A stretch of 64,000 nt of DNA from Propionivibrio sp. (GTDB taxonomy: Bacteria; Pseudomonadota; Gammaproteobacteria; Burkholderiales; Rhodocyclaceae), in assembly GCA_016705685.1 (NCBI GenBank), contig JADJLB010000001.1, positions 124,001 to 188,000 of the forward strand. Direction: 5' to 3'. The translations under genes and the position numbers were made by a program. This document shows, one piece after another, positions 24,359 to 34,081 of the stretch; position 1 is the first letter of the stretch, and the number at the start of each line of letters is the position of its first letter. The notes below the pieces were generated by a model, which was given only the letters and a program-made list of their open reading frames with translations, was not told the origin of the DNA and did not search any database.

Positions 24359-24811
24359 TTATTCCGGATTTCGCGAATCGAGGGAAATCGTCACCGGTCC
24401 GTCGTTCACCAGATGAATCTGCATGTCGGCGCCGAAAACGCCGGTAGCTACCCAGCGCCCCAGGTCGGCCTCAAGCTGCCGAACGAAGCGCTCGAACAAT
24501 GGCTTTGAGATCTCTGGGTGAGCCGCACGACTCCACGACGGACGGTTGCCTTTCTTGATCGATGCAAAGAGAGTGAATTGACTGACGGCCAGGATTTCGC
24601 CGTCGCTATCGACAATGCTGCGATTCATCACGCCGGCCGCATCCGGAAAAATGCGCAGTTTGCTCAGCTTGGACGAGACCCAGATCAGGTCGGACTCGCT
24701 ATCGGCGGCCTCGAATCCCGCCAGAACCAGCATTCCAGCGCCGATGCTCCCCGCAACCACACCATCAACCTCGACCCGTGCTGAAGCCACGCGCTGCACC
24801 AGCACTCTCAA
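24359..24811 (-). CDS. dtd: D-aminoacyl-tRNA deacylase
   Basis: A 150-residue Dtd that hydrolyses D-aminoacyl and glycyl mischarged tRNA. The family motifs SQFTLFAS (about residue 77) and the C-terminal NDGPVT are both present and the length is standard. It overlaps the CDF gene by 4 bases, and the RND adaptor begins 49 bases after its end. It is a housekeeping gene embedded in a metal/drug export cluster, probably by simple operon adjacency. Confidence 0.96.
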   Translation of the reverse strand: MRVLVQRVASARVEVDGVVAGSIGAGMLVLAGFEAADSESDLIWVSSKLSKLRIFPDAAGVMNRSIVDSDGEILAVSQFTLFASIKKGNRPSWSRAAHPEISKPLFERFVRQLEADLGRWVATGVFGADMQIHLVNDGPVTISLDSRNPE

Positions 24812-25764
24812 GCCTGACCCGTTTCTTTGATTTCTTTCGCCGCAGCGTCAGCGCCGTACGCAGCGCGCGGCAACCAGCGCACGGCATGAGCGGCCGGCTC
24901 AGGTTGCAATGTGGCATGCCAGATCCCCTGATGAATCAGTTCGTGCTGCGCAGCGGCAAGCACCTCGGGCCACGCGGCGAGCGTCTCGACGACCAGATGC
25001 GCCGACAGCGCGACGCGATTCGACGAGAGGGTCCAGATGTGCAGATCGTGAACCGAGCTGACGCCAGGAACGGCCGCCAATGCCTGCCCGATCCGTTCGA
25101 GCGAAAGATGCGTCGGCACCCCTTCCAGCAAGGCGCGCAAGACATCACGCAACAAGCGCAGGCTGGAACCGAGGACCAGCAGACAGATCAGCAAAGACAG
25201 TAGCGGGTCGATCGGCAACCAGCCGGTATACATGATCACTGCGCCGGCAACCAGTGCCGCCACCGAGCCGAGCAGGTCGCCGAGCACATGCAGCAAAGCA
25301 CCACGCGTATTCATCGTCTGTTCGCCGTGCATGAGCAGCCAGGCGACGCCGATATTGATCAACAGCCCGATCAGCGCAACCAGCGTCACCGCTTCGCCGT
25401 TGATCGACGCCGGCTCCAGGAAGCGGCGTATCGCGGCCACACAGATGCCGACCACGACCAGCACCATGAACAGGACATTGAGCAGGGCCGCCAGCGTTTC
25501 CACGCGACCCAAGCCATAGGTGTGGCGACGCGACGGAGGACGGCGGGCCAGCCATACGGCAAAAGCCGCCAAGCCGAGCGACGCACTGTCGGTCACCATG
25601 TGCCCGGCGTCGCCGAGCAGCGCCAGCGACCCCGACCAGAAACCTGCCACGGCCTCGACCGCTGCAAAACTCAATGTCAGCAGCAACGCGCAGATCAGCC
25701 GAGGGCCAGCGTCCGCGTGATGATGATCATGGGGGTGCGAGTGCGGCGTATGGTGGTCGCTCAT
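24808..25764 (-). CDS. Cation diffusion facilitator (Zn/Cd/Co exporter)
   Basis: A 318-residue CDF family antiporter of the ZitB/CzcD type, in the inner membrane. A His-rich N-terminus (His at 4, 5, 8, 10, 12 and 14-16) is followed by six predicted helices. The transport-site motifs are GDAGHMVTD (D52, H55, D59) in helix 2 and HVLGD in helix 5. The C-terminal cytoplasmic domain has [10 protein letters not shown]. The His-rich tail and the sites suggest zinc. It overlaps dtd by 4 bases and follows the half-ALDH by 36 bases. Confidence 0.92.
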   Translation of the reverse strand: MSDHHTPHSHPHDHHHADAGPRLICALLLTLSFAAVEAVAGFWSGSLALLGDAGHMVTDSASLGLAAFAVWLARRPPSRRHTYGLGRVETLAALLNVLFMVLVVVGICVAAIRRFLEPASINGEAVTLVALIGLLINIGVAWLLMHGEQTMNTRGALLHVLGDLLGSVAALVAGAVIMYTGWLPIDPLLSLLICLLVLGSSLRLLRDVLRALLEGVPTHLSLERIGQALAAVPGVSSVHDLHIWTLSSNRVALSAHLVVETLAAWPEVLAAAQHELIHQGIWHATLQPEPAAHAVRWLPRAAYGADAAAKEIKETGQA

Positions 25765-25800
25765 GGTGAAATCATTATATGCGCTACGCCTTCGTGGAGA

Positions 25801-26445
25801 TCAGGCGGTAAGGAGCTTGACGCCACTGACGCGACGCAACCCCTCGACCGCCGCCTCGCCTCCGTGCAAGATACTGAAAACGCCACCCGGAAACGCGCAG
25901 CGGCCGGTCAGTTCGGCCAACGCAAAAATTGCCGAGGGCGTTGCGGGATTCGGCTTGATCACAACGGTTGCCCCCGCCCGCAACGCCGGAACAGCCCATT
26001 GCAACGGGCCGAGCAGCGGCGCTGCTGAGTTTCCGACGATGCCGACGACACCCGGTCGCGTCGCTTCGGCCGCGGCCTTGCCCGCGGCATTGCCGATCAG
26101 TAACTCAATCGCGCCGGACACTTCAGCCTCTGCCGCCTCGGAATCCACCCCCGTTTCTTCGACGATCAAGCGGGCGAAATGGCCGGCGTATTCCGACAAG
26201 GCCGCACCCAGGGCAGAGAGCAGGTTCGCACGGGCATCGCGGGTTTGCGTAGCCCACAACGTTAGCGCGTCCTGCGCCGCCTCGACGGCCTTCTGCGCCT
26301 CTCCATGGCCGCACAGCGGCGTGCGCCTCAACACCACGCCACTGGCCGGGTTGCGAACATCCTGAAAGGCCGGAGCCAGCGTCAGATAAGCGTGGCCATT
26401 GATCCACAACGGAATCGCCAGGGGTTCGTCGGTTTGAAACATCAT
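25801..26445 (-). CDS. Half-length aldehyde dehydrogenase family protein
   Basis: A 214-residue protein resembling the N-terminal NAD-binding half of aldehyde dehydrogenases. It has an NPASG-type start region, a helical segment near 70-120 and VVIKPNPATP near 165. It stops before the GSTxxG loop and lacks the whole catalytic domain with Cys and Glu. The reading frame is clean and has GAGG before the double ATG (26445/26442), so it looks like a translated short protein, not an obvious wreck. No remainder of the gene follows; a CDF gene starts 36 bases on. It may be a truncated remnant or a non-catalytic relative. Confidence 0.65.
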   Translation of the reverse strand: MMFQTDEPLAIPLWINGHAYLTLAPAFQDVRNPASGVVLRRTPLCGHGEAQKAVEAAQDALTLWATQTRDARANLLSALGAALSEYAGHFARLIVEETGVDSEAAEAEVSGAIELLIGNAAGKAAAEATRPGVVGIVGNSAAPLLGPLQWAVPALRAGATVVIKPNPATPSAIFALAELTGRCAFPGGVFSILHGGEAAVEGLRRVSGVKLLTA

Positions 26446-26647
26446 TGTCCTCTTGGTTTCGGTATGGTTTCGCTTTGGTTCGCCTGGCTCCTCGTGGCTG
26501 CACCACCAGGCTGGCGTTTTTCGCCAATCCGGCTCACGCATGATGGTAAGCTATGTCGCGCTCAAGGGCAGCAGGCGGAGGGTGGAACCAACGATAGTAT
26601 TCTGCCGACGAATAAAACGAAAGTGAAAGTGTGAATACGGAACGTCA

Positions 26648-27427
26648 ATGACGAAACAATTACAGACCAAGGGATCGATACAGGTCATCGAACGTATGAT
26701 GTCGCTGCTCGACGCGCTGTCCAGCTGTCCCGAGCCGGCAAGCTTGAAGGTCTTGGCGCAGGCTACGGGACTGCACCCCTCGACGGCGCATCGCATTCTG
26801 GCGATGATGACCGGTTCGCGTATTGTCGAACGCCAGGAGGCCGGAACTTACGCATTGGGCATCCGCCTGCTGGAACTTGGCAACATTGTCCGATCACGGC
26901 TCAGTATTCGCCAGGTCGCACTTCCCTTCATGCACAATCTGCACGAAGCAATCGGCGAAGCCATCAATCTTGGCATTCGCGACCAGGACGAAATCGTCTA
27001 CGTCGAACGGACTTCGAGCGGTCGCTCGCTGGTACGCGTCGTTTATCTGGTCGGCGGTCGCGCGCCTTTGCATCTGACATCGTTGGGCAAGTTGTTTCTC
27101 GCCGCAGAGAGCAAGGCCGAAGTTCAAGCCTATGCCGAACGAACGGGGCTTCCGGGCAAGACAATGCGTTCGCTGACGTCCATTGACGCACTGGAAGCGG
27201 AGCTTGAGAAGATTCGCCGCGACGATCTCTCCTACGACGACGAAGAGGCGGAAATCGGCCTGCGCTGCGTCGCCTCGCCGATCCGCAATGACGAAGGCAT
27301 CATTGTGGCCGGCCTTTCCATCTCGTCACCGACAGACCGGCACAACCCGGGCTGGGCACGGCAAATCAAGGAGACGGCCGAAGCCGTTTCGCGCGCACTG
27401 GGTTATCGCCCACCGGGCAACGCCTAG
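26648..27427 (+). CDS. IclR family transcriptional regulator
   Basis: A 259-residue regulator. The N-terminal winged helix-turn-helix (about 10-75, with LKVLAQATGLHPSTAHRIL) is followed by the IclR effector domain (about 85-250, ending CVASPIRN...GLSISSP). It is divergent from the half-aldehyde dehydrogenase across 202 bases, so it might control that operon, but I see no clear shared palindrome. The ligand is unknown. Confidence 0.93.
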   Translation: MTKQLQTKGSIQVIERMMSLLDALSSCPEPASLKVLAQATGLHPSTAHRILAMMTGSRIVERQEAGTYALGIRLLELGNIVRSRLSIRQVALPFMHNLHEAIGEAINLGIRDQDEIVYVERTSSGRSLVRVVYLVGGRAPLHLTSLGKLFLAAESKAEVQAYAERTGLPGKTMRSLTSIDALEAELEKIRRDDLSYDDEEAEIGLRCVASPIRNDEGIIVAGLSISSPTDRHNPGWARQIKETAEAVSRALGYRPPGNA

Positions 27428-27479
27428 GCCGACGCCTGTAGAACAAGCAACAGCCTGTTTTCTTTTACGGCCGTGGCAA

Positions 27480-28529
27480 TCAGCTTGGAGGACGTACGTT
27501 TTCGGCTAACAGCGCAGCGTGCGTCGGCACCTTGCGTGCTGCGTGGGTGCTTTCCATCCAGCGCTTGATCCGGTTGGCGTCACCCACCCGTGTCTGCTTG
27601 CCGGCGGAATCCAGCAGTACGATGACCACCGGCTTGTCGGCCACACGTGCCTGCATGACCAGACACTTGCCGGCCTCATGAATGTAGCCGGTCTTGGAAA
27701 GGCCGACATCCCATGCCGCGCTTTTCACCAGCGGGTTGGTATTCCGGTAGGCCAGTTCGCGACCGGCAACGTCCACCGTCGCCTCGGACGTGGTGGTGAA
27801 TTCCCTGATCAGCGGGTAACGATACGCGGCAACCACCATTTTCACCAGATCGTTGGCCGTGGATACATTGCTGCTGGTTAATCCGGTCGGGTCTTCAAAA
27901 TGCGTATCCCTCATTCCCAGCGCTTGCGCCTTGAGGTTCATCTCGGCGATGAATGCCGGCATCCCGCCGGGATAGTTTCGTGCGAGCGCATGGGCCGCCC
28001 GGTTTTCCGAAGACATCAGCGCGAGCAGCAAAGCCACTTCGCGCGACATGACCGACCCCACATGCAGACGCGAACGGCTGCCACGCAGCGTATCCACATC
28101 GTCTTCCGCGATGGTCAGGTGCGCCTGCAGATTCGGCGCACTGTCCAGTACCACCATGGCCGTCATCAGCTTGGTAATTGAAGCGATTGGCATCACTGCA
28201 CTGGCGTTCTTGTGAAAAATCGCATCCCCTGCGGCTTGATCGACAACCAATGCCGATCCGGAGCGGACGGCCAGATCCTGCGTTTCTTTCCACGCGCTTG
28301 AGCTCGCGGAGGCAACCATGCTGGCAGACTTCTTCTTGGCCAAGTGCGCGGGTTTGCCATGCCTTGAAAGCGCAGCGGATTTGCTGTGCGCCACGGTCGA
28401 TTTGGCTTTGTGCTTATGCGCTACCGATTTTGTAGTTTTCTTTTCTGCCGCCTGCGTCGCATCGACCGCAGTGACCCCGACGCCTAGCATCGCAGCGAGC
28501 AGCAATGTTCTTTTCAGCCTGATCCACAT
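27480..28529 (-). CDS. pbpG: D-alanyl-D-alanine endopeptidase (PBP7 type)
   Basis: A 349-residue S11 family serine peptidase acting on periplasmic peptidoglycan. The active-site motifs are SITK (Ser117, Lys120), SEN (Ser174) and KTG (279-281). A signal peptide (about 1-28) is followed by an unusual Lys/His/Ala-rich linker (29-70), longer than in many PBP7 proteins, which may bind the wall or nucleic acid-like polyanions (inference). It is convergent with the IclR gene, 52 bases apart. Penicillin-binding carboxypeptidase PBP5/6 is less likely because the large C-terminal domain is missing. Confidence 0.9.
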   Translation of the reverse strand: MWIRLKRTLLLAAMLGVGVTAVDATQAAEKKTTKSVAHKHKAKSTVAHSKSAALSRHGKPAHLAKKKSASMVASASSSAWKETQDLAVRSGSALVVDQAAGDAIFHKNASAVMPIASITKLMTAMVVLDSAPNLQAHLTIAEDDVDTLRGSRSRLHVGSVMSREVALLLALMSSENRAAHALARNYPGGMPAFIAEMNLKAQALGMRDTHFEDPTGLTSSNVSTANDLVKMVVAAYRYPLIREFTTTSEATVDVAGRELAYRNTNPLVKSAAWDVGLSKTGYIHEAGKCLVMQARVADKPVVIVLLDSAGKQTRVGDANRIKRWMESTHAARKVPTHAALLAENVRPPS

Positions 28530-28649
28530 CGGCCCTGCCTCCTGTATTTATTTCTGACGAATAGTTGGTCTAAGTCTATCACTGCACAAATCAAAATCAA
28601 GAAAAATAATGAGATAGGCTGAATAGTTAAGGGATCGCTTCAAATTTAT

Positions 28650-29816
28650 TCATGCGTCAAGAAAGGCCGCGAGTTCAGCGCGGCGTGCCATCGCATCTTT
28701 GTAGCCGAGATCAATCAGTGCGCGCGTATAGGAACTCTCAAACAAGAGATAGCTGGCCAAGGCCCCGCCCCGGCGATTCATCGCACCGATCCCGCGAAAA
28801 AGGAACCGTACCGGCCAGGGCAGCGCATTGACATGCAGTGTAGCGATCGCGTCGAGCTCTTCGGATGGCGAAAAGACCAGCGATTGAATCGGCCTCAAGG
28901 CCATCTGTCGCTGTCGCTTGACCTCATCGGGAATCGCTGCCAGCGTTGTATTGATACGCTGCATGCGTTCGATGTCTACCGCGAGCCCATCAAGGAAGAT
29001 AGACGACAGGGCATGGCCGGCGATCTGCGCCAGCGTCGGGTACGCACTGGATTGCTGGCGCTCGCCTTTATCGAACATCCGGCCTGCACCAATGATCAGC
29101 ACTTTCTCGGCACCGAGGTGTATGGCGGGTGAAATCGGCGCCAGTTGTCGCATCGAGCCGTCGCCGAAATACTCTCGATTGAGTCGAACGGCCGGAAAAA
29201 TAAACGGAATTGCGCTGGAAGCCAGCAAATGATCGACATTGAGTTTGGTCCGACTGCTGAAACGATGCGTGCGCTCCCAGGACGCCACGTCGGGACGCGC
29301 CTGAAAGAAACTGACGCTCTGTCCGGACGTATACCCCGAAGCTGTTACGCTAACGGCATACAAAGAACCGCGCTCGATCGAGCGGCCGATGTTGCGGAAA
29401 TTCAAGCTTCGTTCCAGCATCTGCCGCAGCGGCGTGTTGTCGAGCAGCGAGCGTGGCGAGCGTTTGAACAACCAGCCAAACATCATCGCACCAACCCAGC
29501 TTGCCCCGGAAGCGGCAATCCCGGAAAGGTCGGAGCGATAAACCTGCATGGCCTTGAAGTTGCGCCAGACATCGGCCAGCGTTTCGACGGCCACGCCGAA
29601 GTTTTCCGCATAGCAGGCCAGCGACACGGCATTGATGGCGCCGGCAGAAGTGCCACAGAGAATAGGAAACGGATTTCGATCGGAATTCGGCAAGATATCG
29701 CGGATGGCCAGCAGCACGCCAACCTGATAGGCGGCGCGCGCGCCCCCACCGGCCAGGACCAATGCTGTTCGGCCGTTATTCGCGTCCTTTGTTATCGTCG
29801 ATCCGCAATCACTCAT
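28650..29816 (-). CDS. Patatin-like phospholipase
   Basis: A 388-residue patatin-family lipid acyl hydrolase. The oxyanion loop GGGARAAY is at 23-30, the nucleophile Ser57 in GTSAG (55-59), and the catalytic Asp219 in GDG. No signal peptide is seen, so it is probably cytoplasmic or membrane-associated. ATG 29816 gives a compact N-terminus but has a weak ribosome site; a GTG at 29873 would add 19 residues. It is upstream of pbpG on the same strand with 120 bases between. Confidence 0.88.
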   Translation of the reverse strand: MSDCGSTITKDANNGRTALVLAGGGARAAYQVGVLLAIRDILPNSDRNPFPILCGTSAGAINAVSLACYAENFGVAVETLADVWRNFKAMQVYRSDLSGIAASGASWVGAMMFGWLFKRSPRSLLDNTPLRQMLERSLNFRNIGRSIERGSLYAVSVTASGYTSGQSVSFFQARPDVASWERTHRFSSRTKLNVDHLLASSAIPFIFPAVRLNREYFGDGSMRQLAPISPAIHLGAEKVLIIGAGRMFDKGERQQSSAYPTLAQIAGHALSSIFLDGLAVDIERMQRINTTLAAIPDEVKRQRQMALRPIQSLVFSPSEELDAIATLHVNALPWPVRFLFRGIGAMNRRGGALASYLLFESSYTRALIDLGYKDAMARRAELAAFLDA

Positions 29817-30204
29817 GATGCGTCGTATGATAGCTGGCTTGGTGATTGGCGTAACAACATCGAACCTCTTCACGCTTCAAGAAATACAGGGCATCAGGTA
29901 CGCCGACGTCGGTGCGAGAGCATGCAGCGCCAAGGATACGCACATAGATACGACATGACAGCCATGCCGAAATAAGCTATGGTATTATTTTGTCAGCTCA
30001 ATTGTCGCAGCAACGTAATTCGAGCCACCCTTGATTGAACTATCACTTCCCTTGCGGGTCAAGCGCGGGTCAGGATTTTCTGGCTTGGCTTGGCATCTCA
30101 CTTTGCTCCGGGTTGCCTACGCGCACAGGATCTCATAAGACAACATTCTGTTGAAGGTCGACACGGATCCATTTTTTTAACTGTCCTTTAGAGAGTTTAT
30201 TGCC
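29817..30204. promoter_or_regulatory. Divergent intergenic region, patatin/pckG
   Basis: About 390 bases (330 if the patatin starts at the GTG) between divergent genes, AT-richer than its surroundings. It must hold both promoters. The pckG ribosome site is the moderate TAGAGAG. I saw no strong hairpin, repeat or small ORF. Confidence 0.3.
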
Positions 30205-32040
30205 ATGTCCCAAACCATATCCATCAATGCACCTGAGTACGTAAAACATGAAGGCCTGAAGAAGTGGGTCGCCGAAGTCGCAGCTCTGGTCACGCCCGAC
30301 CGTGTGGTCTGGGCCGACGGTTCGCAGGAAGAGTATGACCGCCTGTGCAACGAACTGGTCGAAGCCGGCACTTTCGTCAAGCTCAAGAAGCGCAAGAATT
30401 CTTTCCTGGCCTTTTCCGACCCTTCCGACGTCGCTCGCGTTGAAGACCGCACCTATATCTGCTCCGAGAAGAAGGAAGACGCCGGCCCGACCAACAACTG
30501 GGAAGACCCGGCCAAGATGCGCGAGACACTCAAAGGCGTGTTCAAGGGCAGCATGAAGGGTCGTACCATGTACGTTATCCCCTTCTCGATGGGCCCTGTC
30601 GGCTCGCCAATCGCCCAGATCGGCGTCGAGATCAGCGATAGCGCCTACGTCGTGGTCAACATGCGCATCATGACCCGCATGGGCAAGGATGTCTTCCCGG
30701 TGCTGGGCACTAACGGCATGTACGTGCCGTGCGTTCACACCATCGGCGCGCCGAAAGAACCCGGCCAGAAGGATCCAAAATGGCCGTGCAACCCGACCGT
30801 CAAGTACATCGTTCATTACCCGGAAACCCGCGAAATCTGGTCCTATGGATCCGGTTACGGCGGCAACGCGCTGCTCGGCAAGAAGTGTCTGGCCCTGCGC
30901 ATCGCTTCCAACATGGCGCGTGACGACGGCTGGCTGGCCGAGCACATGCTCATCCTCGGCGTCGAATCGCCTGCCGGTGACAAGCACTACGTCGCCGCTG
31001 CCTTCCCGTCGGCCTGTGGCAAGACCAACTTCGCCATGCTCGTTCCGCCGAAGGAAATGAAGGGCTGGAAGATCACCACCATCGGTGACGACATCGCCTG
31101 GATCAAGCCACGCAAGGACAAGAACGGCGTCACCCGTCTCTACGCGATCAACCCGGAAGCCGGCTTTTTCGGCGTGGCCCCGGGCACCAACGACAAGACC
31201 AACTTCAACGCCATGGCCTCGCTGGCCGAAAACACCATCTTCACCAACGTCGCGCTGACCGACGACGGCGATGTGTGGTGGGAAGGCATGGGCCCGGCAC
31301 CGGCACACGCCATTGATTGGCAGGGTAATGACTGGACGCCTGAAATCGCCAAGGAAAAAGGCACCAAGGCCGCGCACCCGAACTCACGCTTCACCGCTCC
31401 GGCTTCGCAGTGCCCGTGTATCGACAAGGACTGGGCGAATGCCGACGGCGTGCCGATCTCAGCCTTCCTGTTCGGTGGCCGTCGTGCTTCGACCGTGCCG
31501 CTGGTCTGCCAGACCGCTGACTGGGAGCACGGTGTTTTCGCTGCGGCCACGCTCGGTTCCGAAACGACCGCTGCGGCCTTCGGCCAGCAAGGCGTTGTCC
31601 GTCGCGACCCGTTTGCCATGCTGCCGTTCTGCGGCTACAACATGGCCGACTACTATAGCCACTGGCTGAAGATGGGCTCCGTTGCCGACAAGCAGGTGCC
31701 GATTTTCGTGGTTAACTGGTTCCGCACCGACGAAAAAGGTGGCTTCGCATGGCCTGGCTTCGGTGACAACGCCCGCGTTCTCAAGTGGATTATCGAGCGC
31801 TGTGAAGGCAAGGTTGCCGGCCAGCAAACCGTCCTGGGCGTCATGCCCAACTACGAAGACATGGACTGGACCGGGGCTGATTTCTCCAAAGCGCAGTTTG
31901 CCAACGTCACCAGCCTCGACAAGCAAACCTGGCTGGGCGAGCTTGAAGGCGTCAAAGAATGGTTCGGCAAGATGGGCGCCAAGCTGCCCGCCAAGCTGTC
32001 CGCCATCCGCGACGATCTCGAAGCCAAGTTCAAGGCCTGA
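30205..32040 (+). CDS. pckG: Phosphoenolpyruvate carboxykinase (GTP)
   Basis: A 611-residue GTP-type PEPCK, interconverting oxaloacetate plus GTP and PEP plus CO2 plus GDP. The nucleotide loop PSACGKTN carries the GTP-class reactive cysteine (Cys271). [16 protein letters not shown] and the guanine-binding FLFGGRR region are present and the length is standard. It sits at the PEP-oxaloacetate node of gluconeogenesis and anaplerosis. It is monocistronic and ends in a strong terminator. A long antisense frame over its 5' half is an artefact of codon bias. Confidence 0.97.
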   Translation: MSQTISINAPEYVKHEGLKKWVAEVAALVTPDRVVWADGSQEEYDRLCNELVEAGTFVKLKKRKNSFLAFSDPSDVARVEDRTYICSEKKEDAGPTNNWEDPAKMRETLKGVFKGSMKGRTMYVIPFSMGPVGSPIAQIGVEISDSAYVVVNMRIMTRMGKDVFPVLGTNGMYVPCVHTIGAPKEPGQKDPKWPCNPTVKYIVHYPETREIWSYGSGYGGNALLGKKCLALRIASNMARDDGWLAEHMLILGVESPAGDKHYVAAAFPSACGKTNFAMLVPPKEMKGWKITTIGDDIAWIKPRKDKNGVTRLYAINPEAGFFGVAPGTNDKTNFNAMASLAENTIFTNVALTDDGDVWWEGMGPAPAHAIDWQGNDWTPEIAKEKGTKAAHPNSRFTAPASQCPCIDKDWANADGVPISAFLFGGRRASTVPLVCQTADWEHGVFAAATLGSETTAAAFGQQGVVRRDPFAMLPFCGYNMADYYSHWLKMGSVADKQVPIFVVNWFRTDEKGGFAWPGFGDNARVLKWIIERCEGKVAGQQTVLGVMPNYEDMDWTGADFSKAQFANVTSLDKQTWLGELEGVKEWFGKMGAKLPAKLSAIRDDLEAKFKA

Positions 32041-32061
32041 GTAGCACCCGAAGCACTACAC

Positions 32062-32086
32062 AAGGCCGCCTTCGGGCGGCCTTTTT
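32062..32086 (+). terminator. Rho-independent terminator of pckG
   Basis: A 9-bp perfect stem AAGGCCGCC / GGCGGCCTT with a TTCG tetraloop, followed by a T-run, 22 bases after the pckG stop. Confidence 0.92.
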
Positions 32087-32141
32087 GTCGCCCGTGTTCC
32101 GGTTAAACTACCCGCATCGCTATTAAGTCCATCATTCTGCC

Positions 32142-33302
32142 ATGCCAAGTTTTCCCGCCAGCCGCCTAGTCGGAATCGCCCCCTTCCACGTCATGGAGCT
32201 ATTAGCCCGCGCCAAGACTCTGGAAGCCGAAGGCCGGGACATCATCCACATGGAAGTCGGCGAACCGGACTTCCCGACGCCCGAACCGATTGTTGCCGCC
32301 GCGCAGGCGCACATAGCCTCCGGTCGTGTCTTCTATACGTCGGCGCTTGGCCTACCCGAGTTGCGCAGTGCCATTGCTGGCTTCTATGCAACACGCTACG
32401 GCCTTACCGTATCGGCCTCGCGTATCGTCGTCACGGCCGGTGCTTCGGGCGCACTGTTGCTGGCGCTGGCTTGTCTTGCCGAACCTGGCAGCGAATGGCT
32501 GCTCACCGACCCCGGTTATCCCTGCAACAGCAACTTCGTGCGCAGCTTCGAGGGAGTTCCCGTCTGCATTCCAGTGCATGCCGGAAGCAACTATCAGCCG
32601 GCCCTCGCGGATCTCGAACAGTACTGGAATGAGCGCACGGCCGGTGCTCTCTTCGCCTCGCCATCCAATCCCACCGGCACGCTGCTTGATGACTCAGTGC
32701 TGGCGGCCATCGCCGGTTTTGTACGGCACAAGGGGGGCCAACTGATCGTCGACGAGATCTACCACGGACTGACCTATGAACGGGATGCGACAACAGCATT
32801 GCAATTCGGCGACGACATCTTTGTCGTGCAGAGCTTCTCGAAGTATTTCAACATGACCGGGTGGCGCCTCGGCTGGCTGGTCGTTCCCGAACGATTCATA
32901 CGGGATATCGAGAAACTCGCCCAAAATCTTTTCATTGCACCTTCAACGCCGGCGCAATACGCGGCTTTGGCCGCATTTCATCCGGACACCCTGGCCATAC
33001 TCGAAAAACGACGTGCCGAGTTTCGTTGGCGCCGCGACTTTCTCGCGCCCGAAATCGAAAAACTGGGGTTTCGTTTGGACGCCAAACCCGAAGGCGCTTT
33101 CTACATCTACGCCGATTGCAGTGCAATCACTTCAGACAGCAATCAATTCTCGCGCGAGCTGCTCGAAATGGCTGGCATCGCCATAACACCCGGGCTGGAC
33201 TTCGGCTCGCATGCGCCAAAATCACATCTGCGCTTTGCCTATACCACCCGTATTGAGCGTATGGCCCAAGCGGTTGACCGGCTGCGCCGTCATCTCGGCT
33301 GA
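32142..33302 (+). CDS. Pyridoxal-phosphate aminotransferase, class I/II
   Basis: A 386-residue fold-type I aminotransferase of the AspC/AAT-like group. The PLP lysine is Lys234 in SFSKYFNMTGWR. The SPSNPTG and VDEIYHGL motifs are present, and a terminal arginine-containing LRFAYTT binds the carboxylate. The substrate is probably an aromatic, branched or alanine-type amino acid, but it cannot be fixed from sequence. It follows the pckG terminator, so it has its own promoter in the 55 bases before the ATG. Confidence 0.9.
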   Translation: MPSFPASRLVGIAPFHVMELLARAKTLEAEGRDIIHMEVGEPDFPTPEPIVAAAQAHIASGRVFYTSALGLPELRSAIAGFYATRYGLTVSASRIVVTAGASGALLLALACLAEPGSEWLLTDPGYPCNSNFVRSFEGVPVCIPVHAGSNYQPALADLEQYWNERTAGALFASPSNPTGTLLDDSVLAAIAGFVRHKGGQLIVDEIYHGLTYERDATTALQFGDDIFVVQSFSKYFNMTGWRLGWLVVPERFIRDIEKLAQNLFIAPSTPAQYAALAAFHPDTLAILEKRRAEFRWRRDFLAPEIEKLGFRLDAKPEGAFYIYADCSAITSDSNQFSRELLEMAGIAITPGLDFGSHAPKSHLRFAYTTRIERMAQAVDRLRRHLG

Positions 33303-33337
33303 TTCACTCTCGGTCGACAGAACAACGTGCCTCGCAA

Positions 33338-33373
33338 ATGCCTGAGGCGTAAGTACTGCTACGACTCAGGCAT
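33338..33373. terminator. Hairpin between convergent genes
   Basis: A 9-bp inverted repeat ATGCCTGAG / CTCAGGCAT with an 18-base loop lies between the aminotransferase stop and the end of the H1-like gene. There is no T-run, so it is a weak terminator or RNA-stability hairpin at best. Confidence 0.35.
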
Positions 33374-33423
33374 AAGCAAAGCATGCGGGGCGGAAACGCC
33401 GACCCCTCCAGGGAAGAATGCGC

Positions 33424-34002
33424 TTACTTCGGGCGTGAACCCGTCGGAAACGGCCAAGCGCTGGTTGGATTGAGCGCTGACTTGAGACCAGGCGTTGCTG
33501 CCGTTGAAGGCGTTGCAGCTTGTGGCGCCGGCGCAGGCTTTTTTGCTGCAGGTTTTTTTGCAGCGGCTTTCTTTGCCGCCGGTTTGGCGGCGGGCTTGGC
33601 AGCAGCTTTGGGGGTGGCTTTCTTTGCCGCCGGTTTGGCTGCGGCCTTCTTCGCCGCGGGCTTGGCAGCGGCCTTGGGGGCGGCTTTCTTCACCGCCGGT
33701 TTGGCTGCGGCTTTCTTCGCAACGGGCTTGGCAGCGGCCTTGGGGGCGGCTTTCTTCACCGCCGGTTTGGCTGCGGCTTTCTTCGCAACGGGCTTGGCAG
33801 CGGCCTTGGGGGCGGCTTTCTTCACCGCCGGTTTGGCTGCGGCCTTCTTCGCAACGGGCTTGGCAGCGGCTTTGGGGGCAGCCTTCTTTACCACTGGTTT
33901 GGCCGCGACTTTCTTTGCCGCGGGCTTCGCAGCAGCTTTTGGCGCTGCCTTCTTGGCGGCTGGCTTCGCAGCCGCCGCGGGTTTCTTCGCACTTGTTGCC
34001 AT
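33424..34002 (-). CDS. Histone H1-like Lys/Ala/Pro-rich repeat protein
   Basis: A 192-residue, very basic, low-complexity protein built of AAKP/AAPK-type units like the C-terminal tail of histone H1 and bacterial AlgP/HC2 proteins. A 22-residue unit (66 bp) is repeated almost exactly three times, with DNA copies starting at 33689, 33755 and 33821. The last 35 residues are unrelated and Pro/Thr/Ser-rich. It is expected to bind DNA non-specifically. ATG 34002 has a strong AAGGAGG site. Copy number in such tracts is prone to change by slippage. No globular domain is seen. Confidence 0.85.
   Translation of the reverse strand: MATSAKKPAAAAKPAAKKAAPKAAAKPAAKKVAAKPVVKKAAPKAAAKPVAKKAAAKPAVKKAAPKAAAKPVAKKAAAKPAVKKAAPKAAAKPVAKKAAAKPAVKKAAPKAAAKPAAKKAAAKPAAKKATPKAAAKPAAKPAAKKAAAKKPAAKKPAPAPQAATPSTAATPGLKSALNPTSAWPFPTGSRPK
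33689..33886. repeat. 66-bp tandem repeat, three copies, within H1-like gene
   Basis: Copies begin at 33689, 33755 and 33821, exactly 66 bases apart. They encode the unit around AKPVAKKAAAKPAVKK. Copies 1 and 2 are nearly identical; copy 3 differs slightly towards its end. Confidence 0.85.
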
Positions 34003-34051
34003 GTCAACCTCCTTCGTCGATTTCAAGGAAAAATTCAAGCTAGAGCATTGC

Positions 34052-34081
34052 AAAAAAACGACCCGGAAAAATGACCGGGCC
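34052..34081 (-). terminator. Rho-independent terminator on the minus strand
   Basis: Read on the minus strand, CCCGG-TCATTTTT-CCCGG-type complementary arms (5-bp stem, 34062-34066 with 34075-34079) are followed within 3 bases by seven T residues. It sits upstream of the H1-like gene, so it must end a transcript that starts further right with no convincing protein in it. Confidence 0.6.

Noticed and set aside
24334-24444. 36-codon plus-strand frame starting inside the palindrome at 24300-24343
   Set aside because: The ATG arises from the symmetry of the palindrome; the rest is antisense to the end of dtd and has no ribosome site.
30133-31377. Minus-strand open frame of 414 codons over pckG
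   Set aside because: Antisense to a conserved enzyme, with typical antisense composition and no ribosome site.
33689-33886. Possible CRISPR-like regular repeats
   Set aside because: The 66-bp units are contiguous, encode a protein repeat and have no variable spacers.
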